DNA from: CAKZQX01 sp034437035
Lineage (GTDB): Bacteria > Chloroflexota > Chloroflexia > Chloroflexales > Chloroflexaceae
Length of the DNA: 64,000 bases
Assembly (NCBI GenBank): GCA_034437035.1
Contig: DAOTUI010000283.1
Span: 1-64,000 of the forward strand
Direction: 5' to 3'
Of the stretch, positions 1 through 8,513 are shown in pieces. Positions within the stretch are counted from its first letter, which is position 1. The number at the start of each line of letters is the position of its first letter. The notes beneath the pieces were generated by a model. It worked only from the letters and a program-made list of their open reading frames with translations. It did no database searches and was not told the origin of the DNA. The position numbers were made by a program, and so were the translations under genes.

Positions 1-47
1 CATAAATAGAAGTATAGTATATAGTGACGTAACACGCAAACATGAGC

Positions 48-113
48 TAAAGCGGGCTGAAGCGGGGGCGTTCCTCCCACCGCTGGAAGCGGGTGGGCTT
101 CCCGCCCTAAAGG
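48..113 (+). mobile_element. IS200/IS605-like right-end hairpin
   Basis: A nested hairpin is visible: CCCACCGC (76-83) pairs with GCGGGTGGG (89-97, one bulged G), and an outer GCGGG (62-66) pairs with CCCGC (101-105). The layout, a hairpin with CCTCCCACCGC and GGTGGGCTTCCCGC arms followed by CCTAA, resembles the right ends of IS200/IS605-type tnpB elements, which also carry the scaffold of the guide RNA. No tnpB reading frame lies inside the window, so the body of the element would be upstream of base 1 or lost. The open frame that follows starts abruptly after this hairpin. The family assignment is inference. Confidence 0.4.
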
Positions 114-536
114 GTAAACATCCGTGAAAATCGCCTCGGTCTGGTACGTGCCGGATACCAGCCGTATCAATCCGGCGATATTACAGCCACCAGCGGCCTC
201 CTGAACCAGAACATCGCACTGACACCGGCAATTGACGGGGCGGCAACCCACACCATCTATGTCACTGCCAACGGCTTCGTGCCGGCAGTCTTGACGGTGC
301 AACCCGGCAGCGTTATCGAGTGGGTGAACCTGGATCTGACTGATCATAGCGCAACCGGCGACGGCTGGGACAGCGGCGTACTCAATGTCGGTGCCGGCTA
401 TCGGGTACGTCTGGACAGCAGCGGTAGCTATAACTACCAGGACACGACCAACCCGCGCAATACCGCGACGATCATCGTAGGCGGCGACGGGGCGGCAACT
501 GACGGCAAATTGTTCCTGCCGCTTATCGCACGGTAA
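111..536 (+). pseudogene. 5'-truncated secreted protein, cupredoxin-like C-terminus
   Basis: The frame is open from the stop at 108-110 to TAA 534-536 and has no convincing start, so this looks like the 3' end of a larger extracellular protein cut by the element-like end at 48-113. The first 40 codons (AGYQPYQSGDITATSG) resemble the end of a carboxypeptidase-regulatory-like domain. A cupredoxin-like sandwich follows, from TIYVTANGFVPAVLTVQPG. One candidate copper His (DHSATGD) is present, but the usual Cys/His/Met cluster is replaced by YNYQDTTNPRNTA, so copper binding is doubtful. The protein ends FLPLIAR, matching the tail of the beta-helix protein at 5946-7820. A GTG at 279 could restart translation. 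Confidence 0.55.
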
Positions 537-577
537 TGGATAGCAGCATCTGAATCTTAAGTAAGGAGGCATCACGT

Positions 578-1021
578 ATGCAACGCGTACGACGTTTGCT
601 CAATCTCGGTCTGTTGGGCATGTTTCTCGTAACACTGGTCGCCTGTGGCAGCGAACCTATCGCATTTGCCGACATCCCGATGCACCCCGCGGCAACGCCG
701 TTGCAGGCCGGTAGCAACCCGTTGGCTGACTCTGTGGGTAATAGCTTCCGCGAGGCTGTCGGCAAAGAGGATGTCCAGGTAGACGTGCAGCTTTATGCAC
801 TACCCGTTGATACAAGCTGGGAAGAGGTTAAGGGCTTCTATAAGGAGCAAATTGCGGATGATTGGGAAGCTGACACCCGGCTTGCCCAGGACACTGAAGC
901 ATTCAAGACTATCGGCTGGTCACACGGCGGTTTTGTCGGTGAGCAAGGTCTGGCAATTGGGTATGGTCCTCCACTGCCAGGAAATGCGCCTTATCTAATG
1001 GTGGCACTCTTCTCTGAATAA
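578..1021 (+). CDS. Small lipoprotein, function unknown
   Basis: A 147-residue protein with a lipoprotein signal: basic start MQRVRRLL, hydrophobic core, and lipobox LVAC with Cys at about residue 23. A strong ribosome site AAGGAGG (563-569) precedes the ATG. The mature part is soluble, rich in acidic and aromatic residues, with a segment VDTSWEEVKGFYKEQIADDW that looks helical. I recognise no family. It should be anchored on the outer face of the membrane. It stands alone and is followed by a strong terminator. Confidence 0.75.
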   Translation: MQRVRRLLNLGLLGMFLVTLVACGSEPIAFADIPMHPAATPLQAGSNPLADSVGNSFREAVGKEDVQVDVQLYALPVDTSWEEVKGFYKEQIADDWEADTRLAQDTEAFKTIGWSHGGFVGEQGLAIGYGPPLPGNAPYLMVALFSE

Positions 1022-1062
1022 GACACAGTCGGCGTTACTGTTGAACCGGGCGCGTTTATGTA

Positions 1063-1096
1063 GCGCGCCCGACTCATCTGATTCGGGCGCGCTTTT
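1063..1096 (+). terminator. Rho-independent terminator
   Basis: Perfect 10-bp stem GCGCGCCCGA (1063-1072) / TCGGGCGCGC (1083-1092) with a 10-nt loop, followed by TTTT. It ends transcription of the lipoprotein gene. Confidence 0.85.
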
Positions 1097-1254
1097 GCGC
1101 GTTCGTATGCTATCCCGATGCCGGAATCGCTTTCCTGGAGCGATACGGAGGATTGGCTCTACGGATGGTGTTCCAATACGAGCCGGCAAGACCAGGCCAA
1201 CTCTGTGGTACTATACGCGCCATGATTCGGATCAGCAGGAAGGACGGGATCGCT

Positions 1255-1962
1255 ATGGCAGAGAATACCACACAGGCGCTACGCATTGGCGTGGCCGGGC
1301 CGGTGGGCAGTGGGAAGACCGCACTGGTTGACCGACTGAGCCGCCAGTTGTGGCCGAAATACAATATGGCCGTTGTGACGAACGATATCTATACCCGCGA
1401 GGACGCCGAATTCTTGATGCGCCAGGGCGTGCTGCCCCGCGAGCGGGTGCGCGGCGTGGAGACCGGCGGTTGCCCCCACGCCGCCATTCGCGAGGATGCC
1501 TCGATGAACCTGGAAGCCATCGCCGACCTGGAGACGCATCTGGCGGACCTGCAACTCATTTTTGTCGAGAGCGGCGGCGATAACCTGGGCGCGGCCTTTA
1601 GCCCCGAACTGGTAGACCGCTGGATCTATGTTATTGACGTGGCGGGTGGCGATAAGATCCCGCGCAAGGGTGGGCCGGGGATTATGCGCTCGGACCTGCT
1701 GGTGATCAACAAGATTGACCTGGCCGCCGGCGTAGGCGCTTCGCTGGAGGTGATGGAGCAGGATACCCGCCGCATGCGCGGTGCGCAGCCATTTGTGTTT
1801 ACCAATTTGAAAAAGGACATCGGGCTGGATCAGGTCATCGCCTGGATCGAGGAGCATCTGCACAACCCGGCGAGCCTACGCTCGGCGCGGAGTGCGCACC
1901 TGCCCTATGCCGGGCATCCGCACACGCACGGCCACGAGCACCACCATCATCACCACTCATAG
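1255..1962 (+). CDS. ureG: Urease accessory GTPase UreG, His-rich tail
   Basis: UreG is the GTPase that drives nickel delivery to urease with UreD, UreF and UreE. The P-loop GPVGSGKT is near residue 15, the CPH metal site (GGCPHAAIRED) at about 73-75, and the NKID nucleotide motif in LLVINKIDL. The 235-residue product is longer than the usual 200-220 because of a C-terminal HPHTHGHEHHHHHHS tail, a likely nickel store. In other UreG proteins such His runs are usually N-terminal, or they sit in UreE. I chose ATG 1255 (MAENTTQ); an in-frame ATG at 1222 is possible. No other urease gene is in the window. Confidence 0.92.
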   Translation: MAENTTQALRIGVAGPVGSGKTALVDRLSRQLWPKYNMAVVTNDIYTREDAEFLMRQGVLPRERVRGVETGGCPHAAIREDASMNLEAIADLETHLADLQLIFVESGGDNLGAAFSPELVDRWIYVIDVAGGDKIPRKGGPGIMRSDLLVINKIDLAAGVGASLEVMEQDTRRMRGAQPFVFTNLKKDIGLDQVIAWIEEHLHNPASLRSARSAHLPYAGHPHTHGHEHHHHHHS

Positions 1963-2050
1963 GGTGGCGGGAGCATGACTCCTGCACTCCATAGGGGAAG
2001 ATTACAGGTGGGAGCGTGGCTCCCGCACCCCAATATACATACATAATTGA

Positions 2051-2248
2051 CACGAGTTACGCGGTGGATATTCAAATGTCCCATTTGACCAAATGAAAGC
2101 CGGAATTCGCCTGCGGTAACATGGTGCTTTCCTTGCCCTTTTCACAAAACAGTTGCACGTTGTGCAACTGTTTTGTGAAAAAGATCTGGTTTCTTCCGCC
2201 CGGCCGGAGGCGATATCCCCTTCCGGGTCAGGGACCGCGTAAGTCCTG
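2051..2248. mobile_element. R1 palindromic MITE, copy A
   Basis: A 198-bp element running from CACGAGTTACGCGGT (2051) to the inverted ACCGCGTAAGTCCTG (2248). Flanking direct repeats TAATTGA (2044-2050) and TAACTGA (2249-2255) differ at one base. The central stem is 20 bp perfect (2139-2158 / 2162-2181) with a 3-nt loop, core TTTTCACAAAAC. The inner arms carry the family blocks CGCCTGCGGTAAC (variant) and CCGGCCGGAGGCGA. The 373-bp gap between ureG and the patatin holds nothing else I can identify. Confidence 0.85.
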
Positions 2249-2335
2249 TAACTGATAATTCACCCCGGCTTACGAAATCCTCTTACACCGTTGGCGAGAG
2301 CATGGCTCCCATACTCCATAAATGGAATTGACGAC

Positions 2336-3343
2336 TCACCCCGACATGTTACTGCGGTGACTGTACTGCGGCGACAGAGTATTGGTATCGTTTACCCGGA
2401 ATTCGGTTGCGGTGCCGTCCAGGATGGCCTGCCAGTCAATCTGCTCGGCAAGGTCGGTACCCACCTCTTGCAGATAGTCAATGCTTGCCACATCATCCAA
2501 CCCGATTGCGCGCTCCAGGAGCGGATCGATCCGGTAAAAGAGCATCTCCGGGAAATGCCGCCGCACAAGCTCAGTCTGCTGCTCCCCCGGCGACTGCAGC
2601 AGTTCGTTCAGCAACCACTGCAACCAGGGCCAGATCCAGGCGGGAGCACTGGGCTCAAGAAACCGCCCGGTACCCAGCGAGACAACCATCGTGGTCTCGG
2701 GCCGGTACTGGCCGGAGTAGAAGAACGCCTCAACACAGGCCTGGTAGACCGGGTTGCCCGCTACCCCGACAGCACCGTCAACCAGGGGGCCGATCGGCTC
2801 CCAGTCGGCCGGCAGCGTAGCCGGATCTTCCGCCAGCTTCCAGGGCACAAAGTAGGTCGGCGCGGCGGATGAAGCCGTTGCCACATCGACCAGACCAAGA
2901 TGTCCGGTACGCCCGGAGTTGGTTGGTTTATTCGGCACAAAATACCAGGGCATACCGTAGGTCAGACCTTTCGCCGTGATTAAGAGGTCGATCGGCGCGT
3001 CGTTGAGCGTCCAGTCACGAGCCGATCCCAGACTATCGGCGATAATTGCCGCGAGTTTCTCGGTGGAATATTTTGATCCCGTAATGATGCGCCGTAGCTG
3101 ACCCCAGAAACGCTGCCGGAACAGCTCGCGGGAACGAACAACGTACAGATCCATAATCTGCGTGGCCGGTATCCCCGCAGCAACGCCGGCGGCAATCATC
3201 GCGCCCGTGGAGGTACCGGCGACGAAAGAGAAGATATCCCGCGTCAACCGGCCGGTGGTCCGCTCCAGCGTAATCAGGGCCGTAACCGGAATGATCCCCC
3301 GCAGGCCGCCACTATCAATAGAAAGCAGATAACGTTGAGCCAT
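2336..3343 (-). CDS. Patatin-like phospholipase
   Basis: A 335-residue patatin-fold lipid acyl hydrolase using a Ser-Asp dyad. The oxyanion loop SGGLRG is at 11-16, the nucleophile elbow GTSTG at 43-47 (Ser45), and the catalytic Asp sits in DGA at 189-191. There is no signal peptide or membrane segment, so it is probably cytosolic or peripheral. A GAGGAAGGA ribosome site lies upstream of the ATG at 3343. Substrate unknown; activity on membrane phospholipids is family knowledge. It is a single gene, downstream of ilvA only by position (64-bp gap). Confidence 0.9.
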   Translation of the reverse strand: MAQRYLLSIDSGGLRGIIPVTALITLERTTGRLTRDIFSFVAGTSTGAMIAAGVAAGIPATQIMDLYVVRSRELFRQRFWGQLRRIITGSKYSTEKLAAIIADSLGSARDWTLNDAPIDLLITAKGLTYGMPWYFVPNKPTNSGRTGHLGLVDVATASSAAPTYFVPWKLAEDPATLPADWEPIGPLVDGAVGVAGNPVYQACVEAFFYSGQYRPETTMVVSLGTGRFLEPSAPAWIWPWLQWLLNELLQSPGEQQTELVRRHFPEMLFYRIDPLLERAIGLDDVASIDYLQEVGTDLAEQIDWQAILDGTATEFRVNDTNTLSPQYSHRSNMSG

Positions 3344-3407
3344 TGCATATTCCTTCCTCTCAAGGTGCTACGGCGTTATACTGCTCGACATTCTTCGTAC
3401 GGATATG

Positions 3408-4919
3408 CTACCCTAAAAACAGCCGGTAGGCCGGGTTCTGCGTCTCCTCCCAGTAACGGTAGCCCAGCGTCGCCAGAAATGCCTGCCATGCCTCCATGTC
3501 CTGGGGCGGAACCTGCACACCCACCAGAATACGCCCATAATCCGCCCCATGATTGCGGTAGTGAAACAGGCTGATATTCCAGTGCGGACTCATCGCCGTG
3601 ACAAACTTCATCAGTGCGCCGGGGCGTTCGGGGAATTCAAAGCGGTAGAGCAGTTCATCGGAAGTCAGCGGCGAGCGCCCCCCGACCATGTGGCGGATAT
3701 GCAGCTTCGCCAGTTCATCATCGGTCAGATCCAGGGTGGTAAAGCCTTGCGTCTCAAATGTTGTCGCCGCCTGTTCCGCATCCGCCCGGTTGGTGATCTG
3801 TATGCCCACAAAAACATGCGCAACATGTTTATCGGCAATGCGATAGTTAAACTCGGTAATATTGCGGCTGCCGATACAACGACAAAATGCGCGCAGGCTG
3901 CCCGGCTGCTCCGGTATGCTAACGGCAAAGACGGCCTCGCGGCGCTCGCCGACCTCGGCCCGCTCGGCCACAAAGCGCAGGCGATCAAAATTCATATTGG
4001 CACCGCTGGCGATGGCGACCAGGGTCTGATCCCGCAGTTCCTCCCGCTCGACGTAGGCTTTGGCCGCGGCAATGCCCAGCGCCCCCGCCGGTTCCAGGAT
4101 CGAGCGGGTATCTTCAAACACATCCTTGATCGCGGCACAGACAGCATCCGTATCCACGCGCACAACCTCATCTACAAACTGCCGGCACACCCGAAAGGTT
4201 TCCTCACCCACCTGCCGCACCGCCACACCGTCCGCAAACAGCCCGACCTGCGGCAGGCGTACCCGCTGCCCGGCCTGAAGCGACTGCGCCATCGCGTCGG
4301 CATCAACCGGCTCGGCACCGATCAGCCGGACCTCCGGACGCAGCCGCTTCACATATGCGGCAATTCCGGCAATCAACCCGCCCCCGCCGACCGGCACGAA
4401 AATGGCGTGAATGGGGCGCTGATGCTGCCGCAGCAGTTCCATGCCGATAGTGCCCTGCCCGGCAATCACATCCGGGTCATCAAAGGGGTGAATAAAGGTC
4501 AGTCCCTCGCCGGCCTCCAGGTGACGGGCATGGGCATAGGCATCATCAAATGTCTCGCCATGCAGGACAACATGCCCACCCCGCGCTTTGACTGCGTCGA
4601 TCTTCACACCGGGGGTTGTCATCGGCATCACAATTACGGCGCGGGTGCCCAGTTGCCGCGCGCCCAGCGCCACCCCCTGCGCATGGTTGCCGGCGGATGC
4701 GGCAATCACACCACGCTCCAGAAGATCCGGCGACAGTTGCGCCATGCGGTTGTAGGCTCCACGAATTTTGAACGAGAAGATCGGCTGCAGATCTTCGCGC
4801 TTGAGCAGCAGGCGATTCTGCAGGCGGGCCGAAAGATTGGGGGCAAGTTCCAGCGGCGTCTCGTGCGCGACATCATACACGCGCGCGGTCAGGATTCGCT
4901 CCAGGTAGTCAGTATGCAT
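3408..4919 (-). CDS. ilvA: Threonine ammonia-lyase (biosynthetic)
   Basis: Converts threonine to 2-oxobutanoate plus ammonia, the first committed step to isoleucine. The 503 residues match the biosynthetic form: a PLP fold-type II catalytic domain with Schiff-base Lys51 in SFKIRGAYN, the phosphate-binding glycine loop in VPVGGGGLIAG, and two C-terminal ACT-like regulatory domains from about residue 325 (SIPEQPGSLRAFCR and FEFPERPGALMKFV). The ACT pair implies allosteric control by isoleucine and valine. It lies downstream of pth but is separated from it by a strong terminator, so it should have its own promoter in the short gap. Confidence 0.95.
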   Translation of the reverse strand: MHTDYLERILTARVYDVAHETPLELAPNLSARLQNRLLLKREDLQPIFSFKIRGAYNRMAQLSPDLLERGVIAASAGNHAQGVALGARQLGTRAVIVMPMTTPGVKIDAVKARGGHVVLHGETFDDAYAHARHLEAGEGLTFIHPFDDPDVIAGQGTIGMELLRQHQRPIHAIFVPVGGGGLIAGIAAYVKRLRPEVRLIGAEPVDADAMAQSLQAGQRVRLPQVGLFADGVAVRQVGEETFRVCRQFVDEVVRVDTDAVCAAIKDVFEDTRSILEPAGALGIAAAKAYVEREELRDQTLVAIASGANMNFDRLRFVAERAEVGERREAVFAVSIPEQPGSLRAFCRCIGSRNITEFNYRIADKHVAHVFVGIQITNRADAEQAATTFETQGFTTLDLTDDELAKLHIRHMVGGRSPLTSDELLYRFEFPERPGALMKFVTAMSPHWNISLFHYRNHGADYGRILVGVQVPPQDMEAWQAFLATLGYRYWEETQNPAYRLFLG

Positions 4920-4955
4920 AAAACGATAGCAACTTCACTTCAGGGTTAAAGCCAG

Positions 4956-4995
4956 ATAATAAAAAGCTTCCCCGAGGTTCCGAACTTCGGGGAAG
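4956..4995 (-). terminator. Terminator of pth
   Basis: Stem CTTCCCCGA (4967-4975) / TCGGGGAAG (4987-4995), with inner GTT/AAC pairs. On the minus strand a T-rich tail (CTTTTTATTAT) follows. It separates pth from ilvA. Confidence 0.85.
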
Positions 4996-5019
4996 GTGAA
5001 TAGGGGGAATGATACCATA

Positions 5020-5583
5020 TCATACGTTGTATTTGTTCATCGCCGCCACAAATCCCTCGCGCAGAATGACCTCGACCGCATCCGCCACCCGGTCGTAGAT
5101 GTCGGGAAGGGTCGCGGCTTCGTCAGGCGTGAACCGCCCCAGCACATAGTTAACGGTATCCCAACCCGCTGGTGGCTGATCAATGCCGACGCGCAGACGC
5201 GGGAAAACCTGGCTGCCAAGCTGCCCGACAATCGACTTCATCCCATTGTGCGTGCCCGGGCTACCCCGCTGCCGCAGCCGGAGCCGCCCAAACGGCAGAT
5301 CCAGGTCATCATAGATCACCAGCAACTCCTCGGCGGGATCGAGCTTATACCAACTGCGCAAACCGGAAACCGCCTGCCCACTCAGGTTCATATAGGTCAG
5401 TGGCTGTGCCAGTGCAACGCGCTCCCCGGCGATCTGGCCCTCGGCAACCTGGGCCTGGTTGCGCTTGCGACTAAACTTCAGCCCATGTCGCTCCGCCAGA
5501 TGCTCCAGGCAGGCAAACCCGATATTGTGGCGTGTTCCGGTGTAGCGCGACCCCGGATTACCCAGGCCGACAATCAACCACAC
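5020..5583 (-). CDS. pth: Peptidyl-tRNA hydrolase
   Basis: Cleaves the ester bond of peptidyl-tRNAs released by drop-off, recycling tRNA. The 187 residues are the normal length. Signatures: LIVGLGNPG at the N-terminus, catalytic His19 in TRHNIGF, TYMNLSG (Asn66), YDDLDLPFG (Asp92/93), and GSPGTHNGMKSI for tRNA contact. The gene is monocistronic: a terminator follows it and an R1 element (copy B) lies upstream. Confidence 0.96.
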   Translation of the reverse strand: MWLIVGLGNPGSRYTGTRHNIGFACLEHLAERHGLKFSRKRNQAQVAEGQIAGERVALAQPLTYMNLSGQAVSGLRSWYKLDPAEELLVIYDDLDLPFGRLRLRQRGSPGTHNGMKSIVGQLGSQVFPRLRVGIDQPPAGWDTVNYVLGRFTPDEAATLPDIYDRVADAVEVILREGFVAAMNKYNV

Positions 5584-5688
5584 AACAAGCTCCTCTCAAA
5601 CACAGGGAAACCTAAAATACTGAAAATGCAATAATCCTACTGCGCATGATAGCCCCAGCCGGCAGGAGCGTCAATCTTTTCTTACTGA

Positions 5689-5930
5689 CACGCGTTACGC
5701 GGTGTGCGTGCAAACGGACCGTTTGCTCTCGATAACGGCGTATTTCGCCTGCGGCAGCATGGTACTGTTTTATCTTTGTCACGCAAATTTGGCTCAGAGA
5801 GCCAAATTTGCGTGACAAAGATCGGGTTTCTTCCACCCTGCCGGAGGCGATACCCATTACCAGTAGTAGCACCGACCGTTTCGCGTTGTTCGCTCATTTC
5901 GCATTGTTCGTGGTCCCCGCGTAACTCGTG
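5689..5930. mobile_element. R1 palindromic MITE, copy B (long form)
   Basis: A 242-bp element between CACGCGTTACGCGGT (5689) and CCGCGTAACTCGTG (ends 5930). The central stem is 24 bp perfect (5772-5795 / 5799-5822) with loop AGA and core CTTTGTCACGCAAA. It is about 45 bp longer than the usual copy, through extra sequence in the right arm (TTTCGCGTTGTTCGC and a near repeat). The flanks TTACTGA and CTATCGG do not match, so the target repeat is lost. It fills the pth to beta-helix gap. Confidence 0.82.
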
Positions 5931-5945
5931 CTATCGGCAGGTGTG

Positions 5946-7820
5946 TTAGCGGATCACCAGCGGCAAATAGATGCCGGACGGCGACCGCCGGATCAACTCT
6001 CCATTCGACTGGAACGCGCCCTTATCCACCGGCACCCCGGCCTTCCAGTTAAGCGCGGCGGCTACCTCTGCCGGCAATGGTTGCCCGGTCGCAATTGCAG
6101 GCGAGTCGGCCTTTAGTCGGTAGGTATTAGTCGCTGCATCAACAAACAAGGGATTCGTTGCACCGCTCAATTCCAGGCCATGCTGCTCGAAAGCCTGTGC
6201 GGCCTGAAAATCGGCGAGCGTTGGATAGGGGGTCTGTAACTGGTCACTACACTCGGTTTTGGCCGTCCCACTGCCGGGTGTGTTATCCCAGCGAATGACA
6301 TCACGCGGCTGTTCCGGATCGGTGCGGTAATAGGCATTGTAGTCAAGCGTCTGAACCAGATTCCAATCACCACAGAGACCGCTACGCACCGTCACCAGCG
6401 CCCAGGGCCACTCGGTAACGGTAGCATTGGAGAAGATGTTATTGACGACCAGGGTATTGGCCGCATTCCCCGGTCCCTGAGCGGCATCGCTATCTTCACG
6501 ATAGTATTCTCGAATGTGCAGCGCTTCGCCATTATCGACAAAGGTGTTGTTGTAGATACGTCCATTGGCCGAAGTACTCACCAGCACCCCAATATTATTG
6601 TTAACCAGCAGATTACCCGCGATAATCGCATTGTCCGAGATCTCGAAGTGGATACCGGCATTGCTATTGTTACGCACAATATTGCTCACAATACTATTAT
6701 TGTTCGCGCCAACATCCAGCCAGATACCATTCCCGCCGTTGTCCTCGACCAGGTTATTACGAATAATCGCTCCATCGACAAAGCCAAACTTGACTGCGAT
6801 ATTGTCATCCGCGCTATCAAGTCCTTCAAAGCTATTGCCGCGCACGATATTATTCTCAAACAGCATAGAATGGCCGTTGGGAAAGTTTGCTCCCTTGATG
6901 CGATTATAGCTGATTTCATTATTACGGATGATATGACCGGAGCGATAGGTCAGCAGACCGCGCTGTGCGTTGTTGGTGAAACGATTATGCTCCAGCACCG
7001 CCGCAGCCGCGCGGCTCCAGAACCCATCGCCCGCGTAGTGCGTAAAGGTAAGACCGCGCACGGTGACGCCGGTCAGGTCGGCATTACCGGTCCCGTCACC
7101 GAAGTTCAACGTCATCCGCTCGAAACCATAGGCATAGCGTGTCACTTCAACCGTTTTGCCCGCCGGATCGGTGCCGATGTAGAGCCGATTATTGCCCTCG
7201 TCCATAAAAAACATTCCGGCAGTGACCTGCTCACGGGACGCCACCGGTGTGAGCATGACATTGTCTATCCAGACCATATCAACATCACCACGGCGCAGAT
7301 TGTCAAACCGGTTGGCGGTAAAATGGTGCATCCAGGGCGTGCGCCAGGCAGTGCCATCGGAGGTCCAATCAGTTACCACCTGACTACCCTTGAGGATCGG
7401 TGTCTCATTCAGGTAGGGTTGAAGCGTGAAGTTCTTATTAAAGCGGATTTCTCCCACCCGGTAGGTACCGCCGCGAAAGACAATCGTTGCCCCGCTCGGT
7501 GCTTGCAGGAGTGCCTTTGCTACCGGCCAGGGCGCGTCGGGGCTGGTACCACTATTACTCAATATGCCATCAGGCGCAACAAAGTAGGCATTTTCGGGCA
7601 CAGCATATGTCCTGGCCTGTGGCCCGATGGGTGAACCACTTTGTCCCGGACCAATGCCACGTTCCAGGGCATCAACTGATGATCCGCAACCAGGGGTACT
7701 ACTCAGGATCAACCCCAGGCAGCAGGCGATAAACCAGGCGCACAGATATCGGGAAGACGCAACCGTACGATTATTTGGGAGATTACGAAACCGGGTAGAC
7801 CAACGAAAGAACATCGACAT
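5946..7820 (-). CDS. Secreted right-handed beta-helix protein
   Basis: 624 residues from ATG 7820, chosen because AGAGGAG lies about 10 nt upstream; the frame upstream runs into an R2 repeat. An N-terminal hydrophobic segment (FIACCLGLILSSTPGCG) could be a signal peptide or an atypical lipobox. A DUF1565-type strand follows (AYFVAPDGILSNSGTSPDAP), then many parallel beta-helix coils rich in Asn ladders (IIRNNEISYNR, IIRNNLVEDNGGNGIWLD, IVSNIVRNNSNAGIHFE). This architecture is typical of polysaccharide lyases and NosD-like proteins; no catalytic triad can be assigned. The C-terminus IYLPLVIR matches the tail of the truncated protein at 111-536. Confidence 0.85.
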   Translation of the reverse strand: MSMFFRWSTRFRNLPNNRTVASSRYLCAWFIACCLGLILSSTPGCGSSVDALERGIGPGQSGSPIGPQARTYAVPENAYFVAPDGILSNSGTSPDAPWPVAKALLQAPSGATIVFRGGTYRVGEIRFNKNFTLQPYLNETPILKGSQVVTDWTSDGTAWRTPWMHHFTANRFDNLRRGDVDMVWIDNVMLTPVASREQVTAGMFFMDEGNNRLYIGTDPAGKTVEVTRYAYGFERMTLNFGDGTGNADLTGVTVRGLTFTHYAGDGFWSRAAAAVLEHNRFTNNAQRGLLTYRSGHIIRNNEISYNRIKGANFPNGHSMLFENNIVRGNSFEGLDSADDNIAVKFGFVDGAIIRNNLVEDNGGNGIWLDVGANNNSIVSNIVRNNSNAGIHFEISDNAIIAGNLLVNNNIGVLVSTSANGRIYNNTFVDNGEALHIREYYREDSDAAQGPGNAANTLVVNNIFSNATVTEWPWALVTVRSGLCGDWNLVQTLDYNAYYRTDPEQPRDVIRWDNTPGSGTAKTECSDQLQTPYPTLADFQAAQAFEQHGLELSGATNPLFVDAATNTYRLKADSPAIATGQPLPAEVAAALNWKAGVPVDKGAFQSNGELIRRSPSGIYLPLVIR

Positions 7821-7879
7821 TGGAATAACTACTCCTCTCAGGCAGTCATATAGACAACACAGTGGGGCCGGGCCATCTT

Positions 7880-8027
7880 CTTTCAAATGCAGGCTTTTTG
7901 GGGTAGGGACGCGCTTCTGCGCGTCCGCAGTTCGTTCGGATGCGGGAAATGCTGCGCTGAAGGGGCGATCTCTGCCGGTTCGATCAACCGCATTCTCATG
8001 CAATCCGGCGAAACAGCCTACACCTGA
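7880..8027 (+). repeat. R2 palindromic repeat, copy 1
   Basis: About 148 bp matching the element at 57925-58074 almost end to end. Left end CTTTCAAATGCAGGCTTTTT, right end CAGCCTACACCTGAG, with an internal hairpin GGACGCGC-TTCT-GCGCGTCC and conserved blocks TGCGGGAAATG and CAATCCGGCGAAA. It lies in the leader of the beta-helix gene. The rest of 7821-8167 shows no gene. Confidence 0.8.
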
Positions 8028-8167
8028 GCGGAGGCCACCTTACTCGGGCGATACGATTACGAGTGTAGTTATATGGTAAAAATGTGTCTATAGGTCTTTG
8101 GTCAGGGGCGATTATCACTCGTACTACCTACCGGCGCGAGGATGACACAACACACAACGCATGCATG

Positions 8168-8479
8168 TCAATCGGCAGTCCAGAGGAAGCGCGCAAAATC
8201 AACCCGGCCACGCGCATCAAAATGCACTCCTTCGGCCTCCAACAAGGCCCGTTGCAACTCCGATTCATAAGCATTGCTGATATACCCTGCAGCATTGATC
8301 ACGCGCCACCAGGGTACATCGTCACCTGCCTGATCGGTGCGGAGGGCATGCAGTGCATAGCCCACCAGCCGCGCCTGACCGGACAACCCGGCCAGCGCGG
8401 CAATCCGTCCATAGCTGCTGACCTTGCCCCGGGGAATGCGCCGCACCGTGGCATAAATTGTTGTGTAGCTGTTCACCAT
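8168..8479 (-). CDS. Alkyltransferase-like protein (ATL), MGMT fold
   Basis: A 103-residue DNA-binding domain of the O6-alkylguanine transferase family. The helix-turn-helix RRIPRGKVSSYGRIA is intact, but the active-site PCHR motif reads PWWRV, so Trp replaces the alkyl-accepting Cys. This is the hallmark of ATL proteins, which flip alkylated guanine without repairing it and pass the lesion to nucleotide excision repair. I chose ATG 8479; a TTG at 8530 would overlap the upstream amidase gene, which ends at 8514. The 34-bp gap suggests co-transcription with that gene. Confidence 0.88.
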   Translation of the reverse strand: MVNSYTTIYATVRRIPRGKVSSYGRIAALAGLSGQARLVGYALHALRTDQAGDDVPWWRVINAAGYISNAYESELQRALLEAEGVHFDARGRVDFARFLWTAD

Positions 8480-8513
8480 ACGGATGTGGACGCGCTGTAA
8501 CGCGTCACTCCGT

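Noticed and set aside
3549..4949. 466-codon open frame on the + strand across ilvA
   Set aside because: It is antisense to a clear IlvA with intact active-site and ACT motifs; its translation has no domain and is rich in His, Arg and Gln typical of shadow frames in GC-rich genes.
6516..7634. 372-codon + strand frame across the beta-helix gene
   Set aside because: The minus strand shows a regular beta-helix repeat; the + frame is its shadow.
7821..8003. Upstream extension of the beta-helix protein to 8003
   Set aside because: The extra 61 codons read through an R2 repeat, and a good ribosome site precedes ATG 7820.
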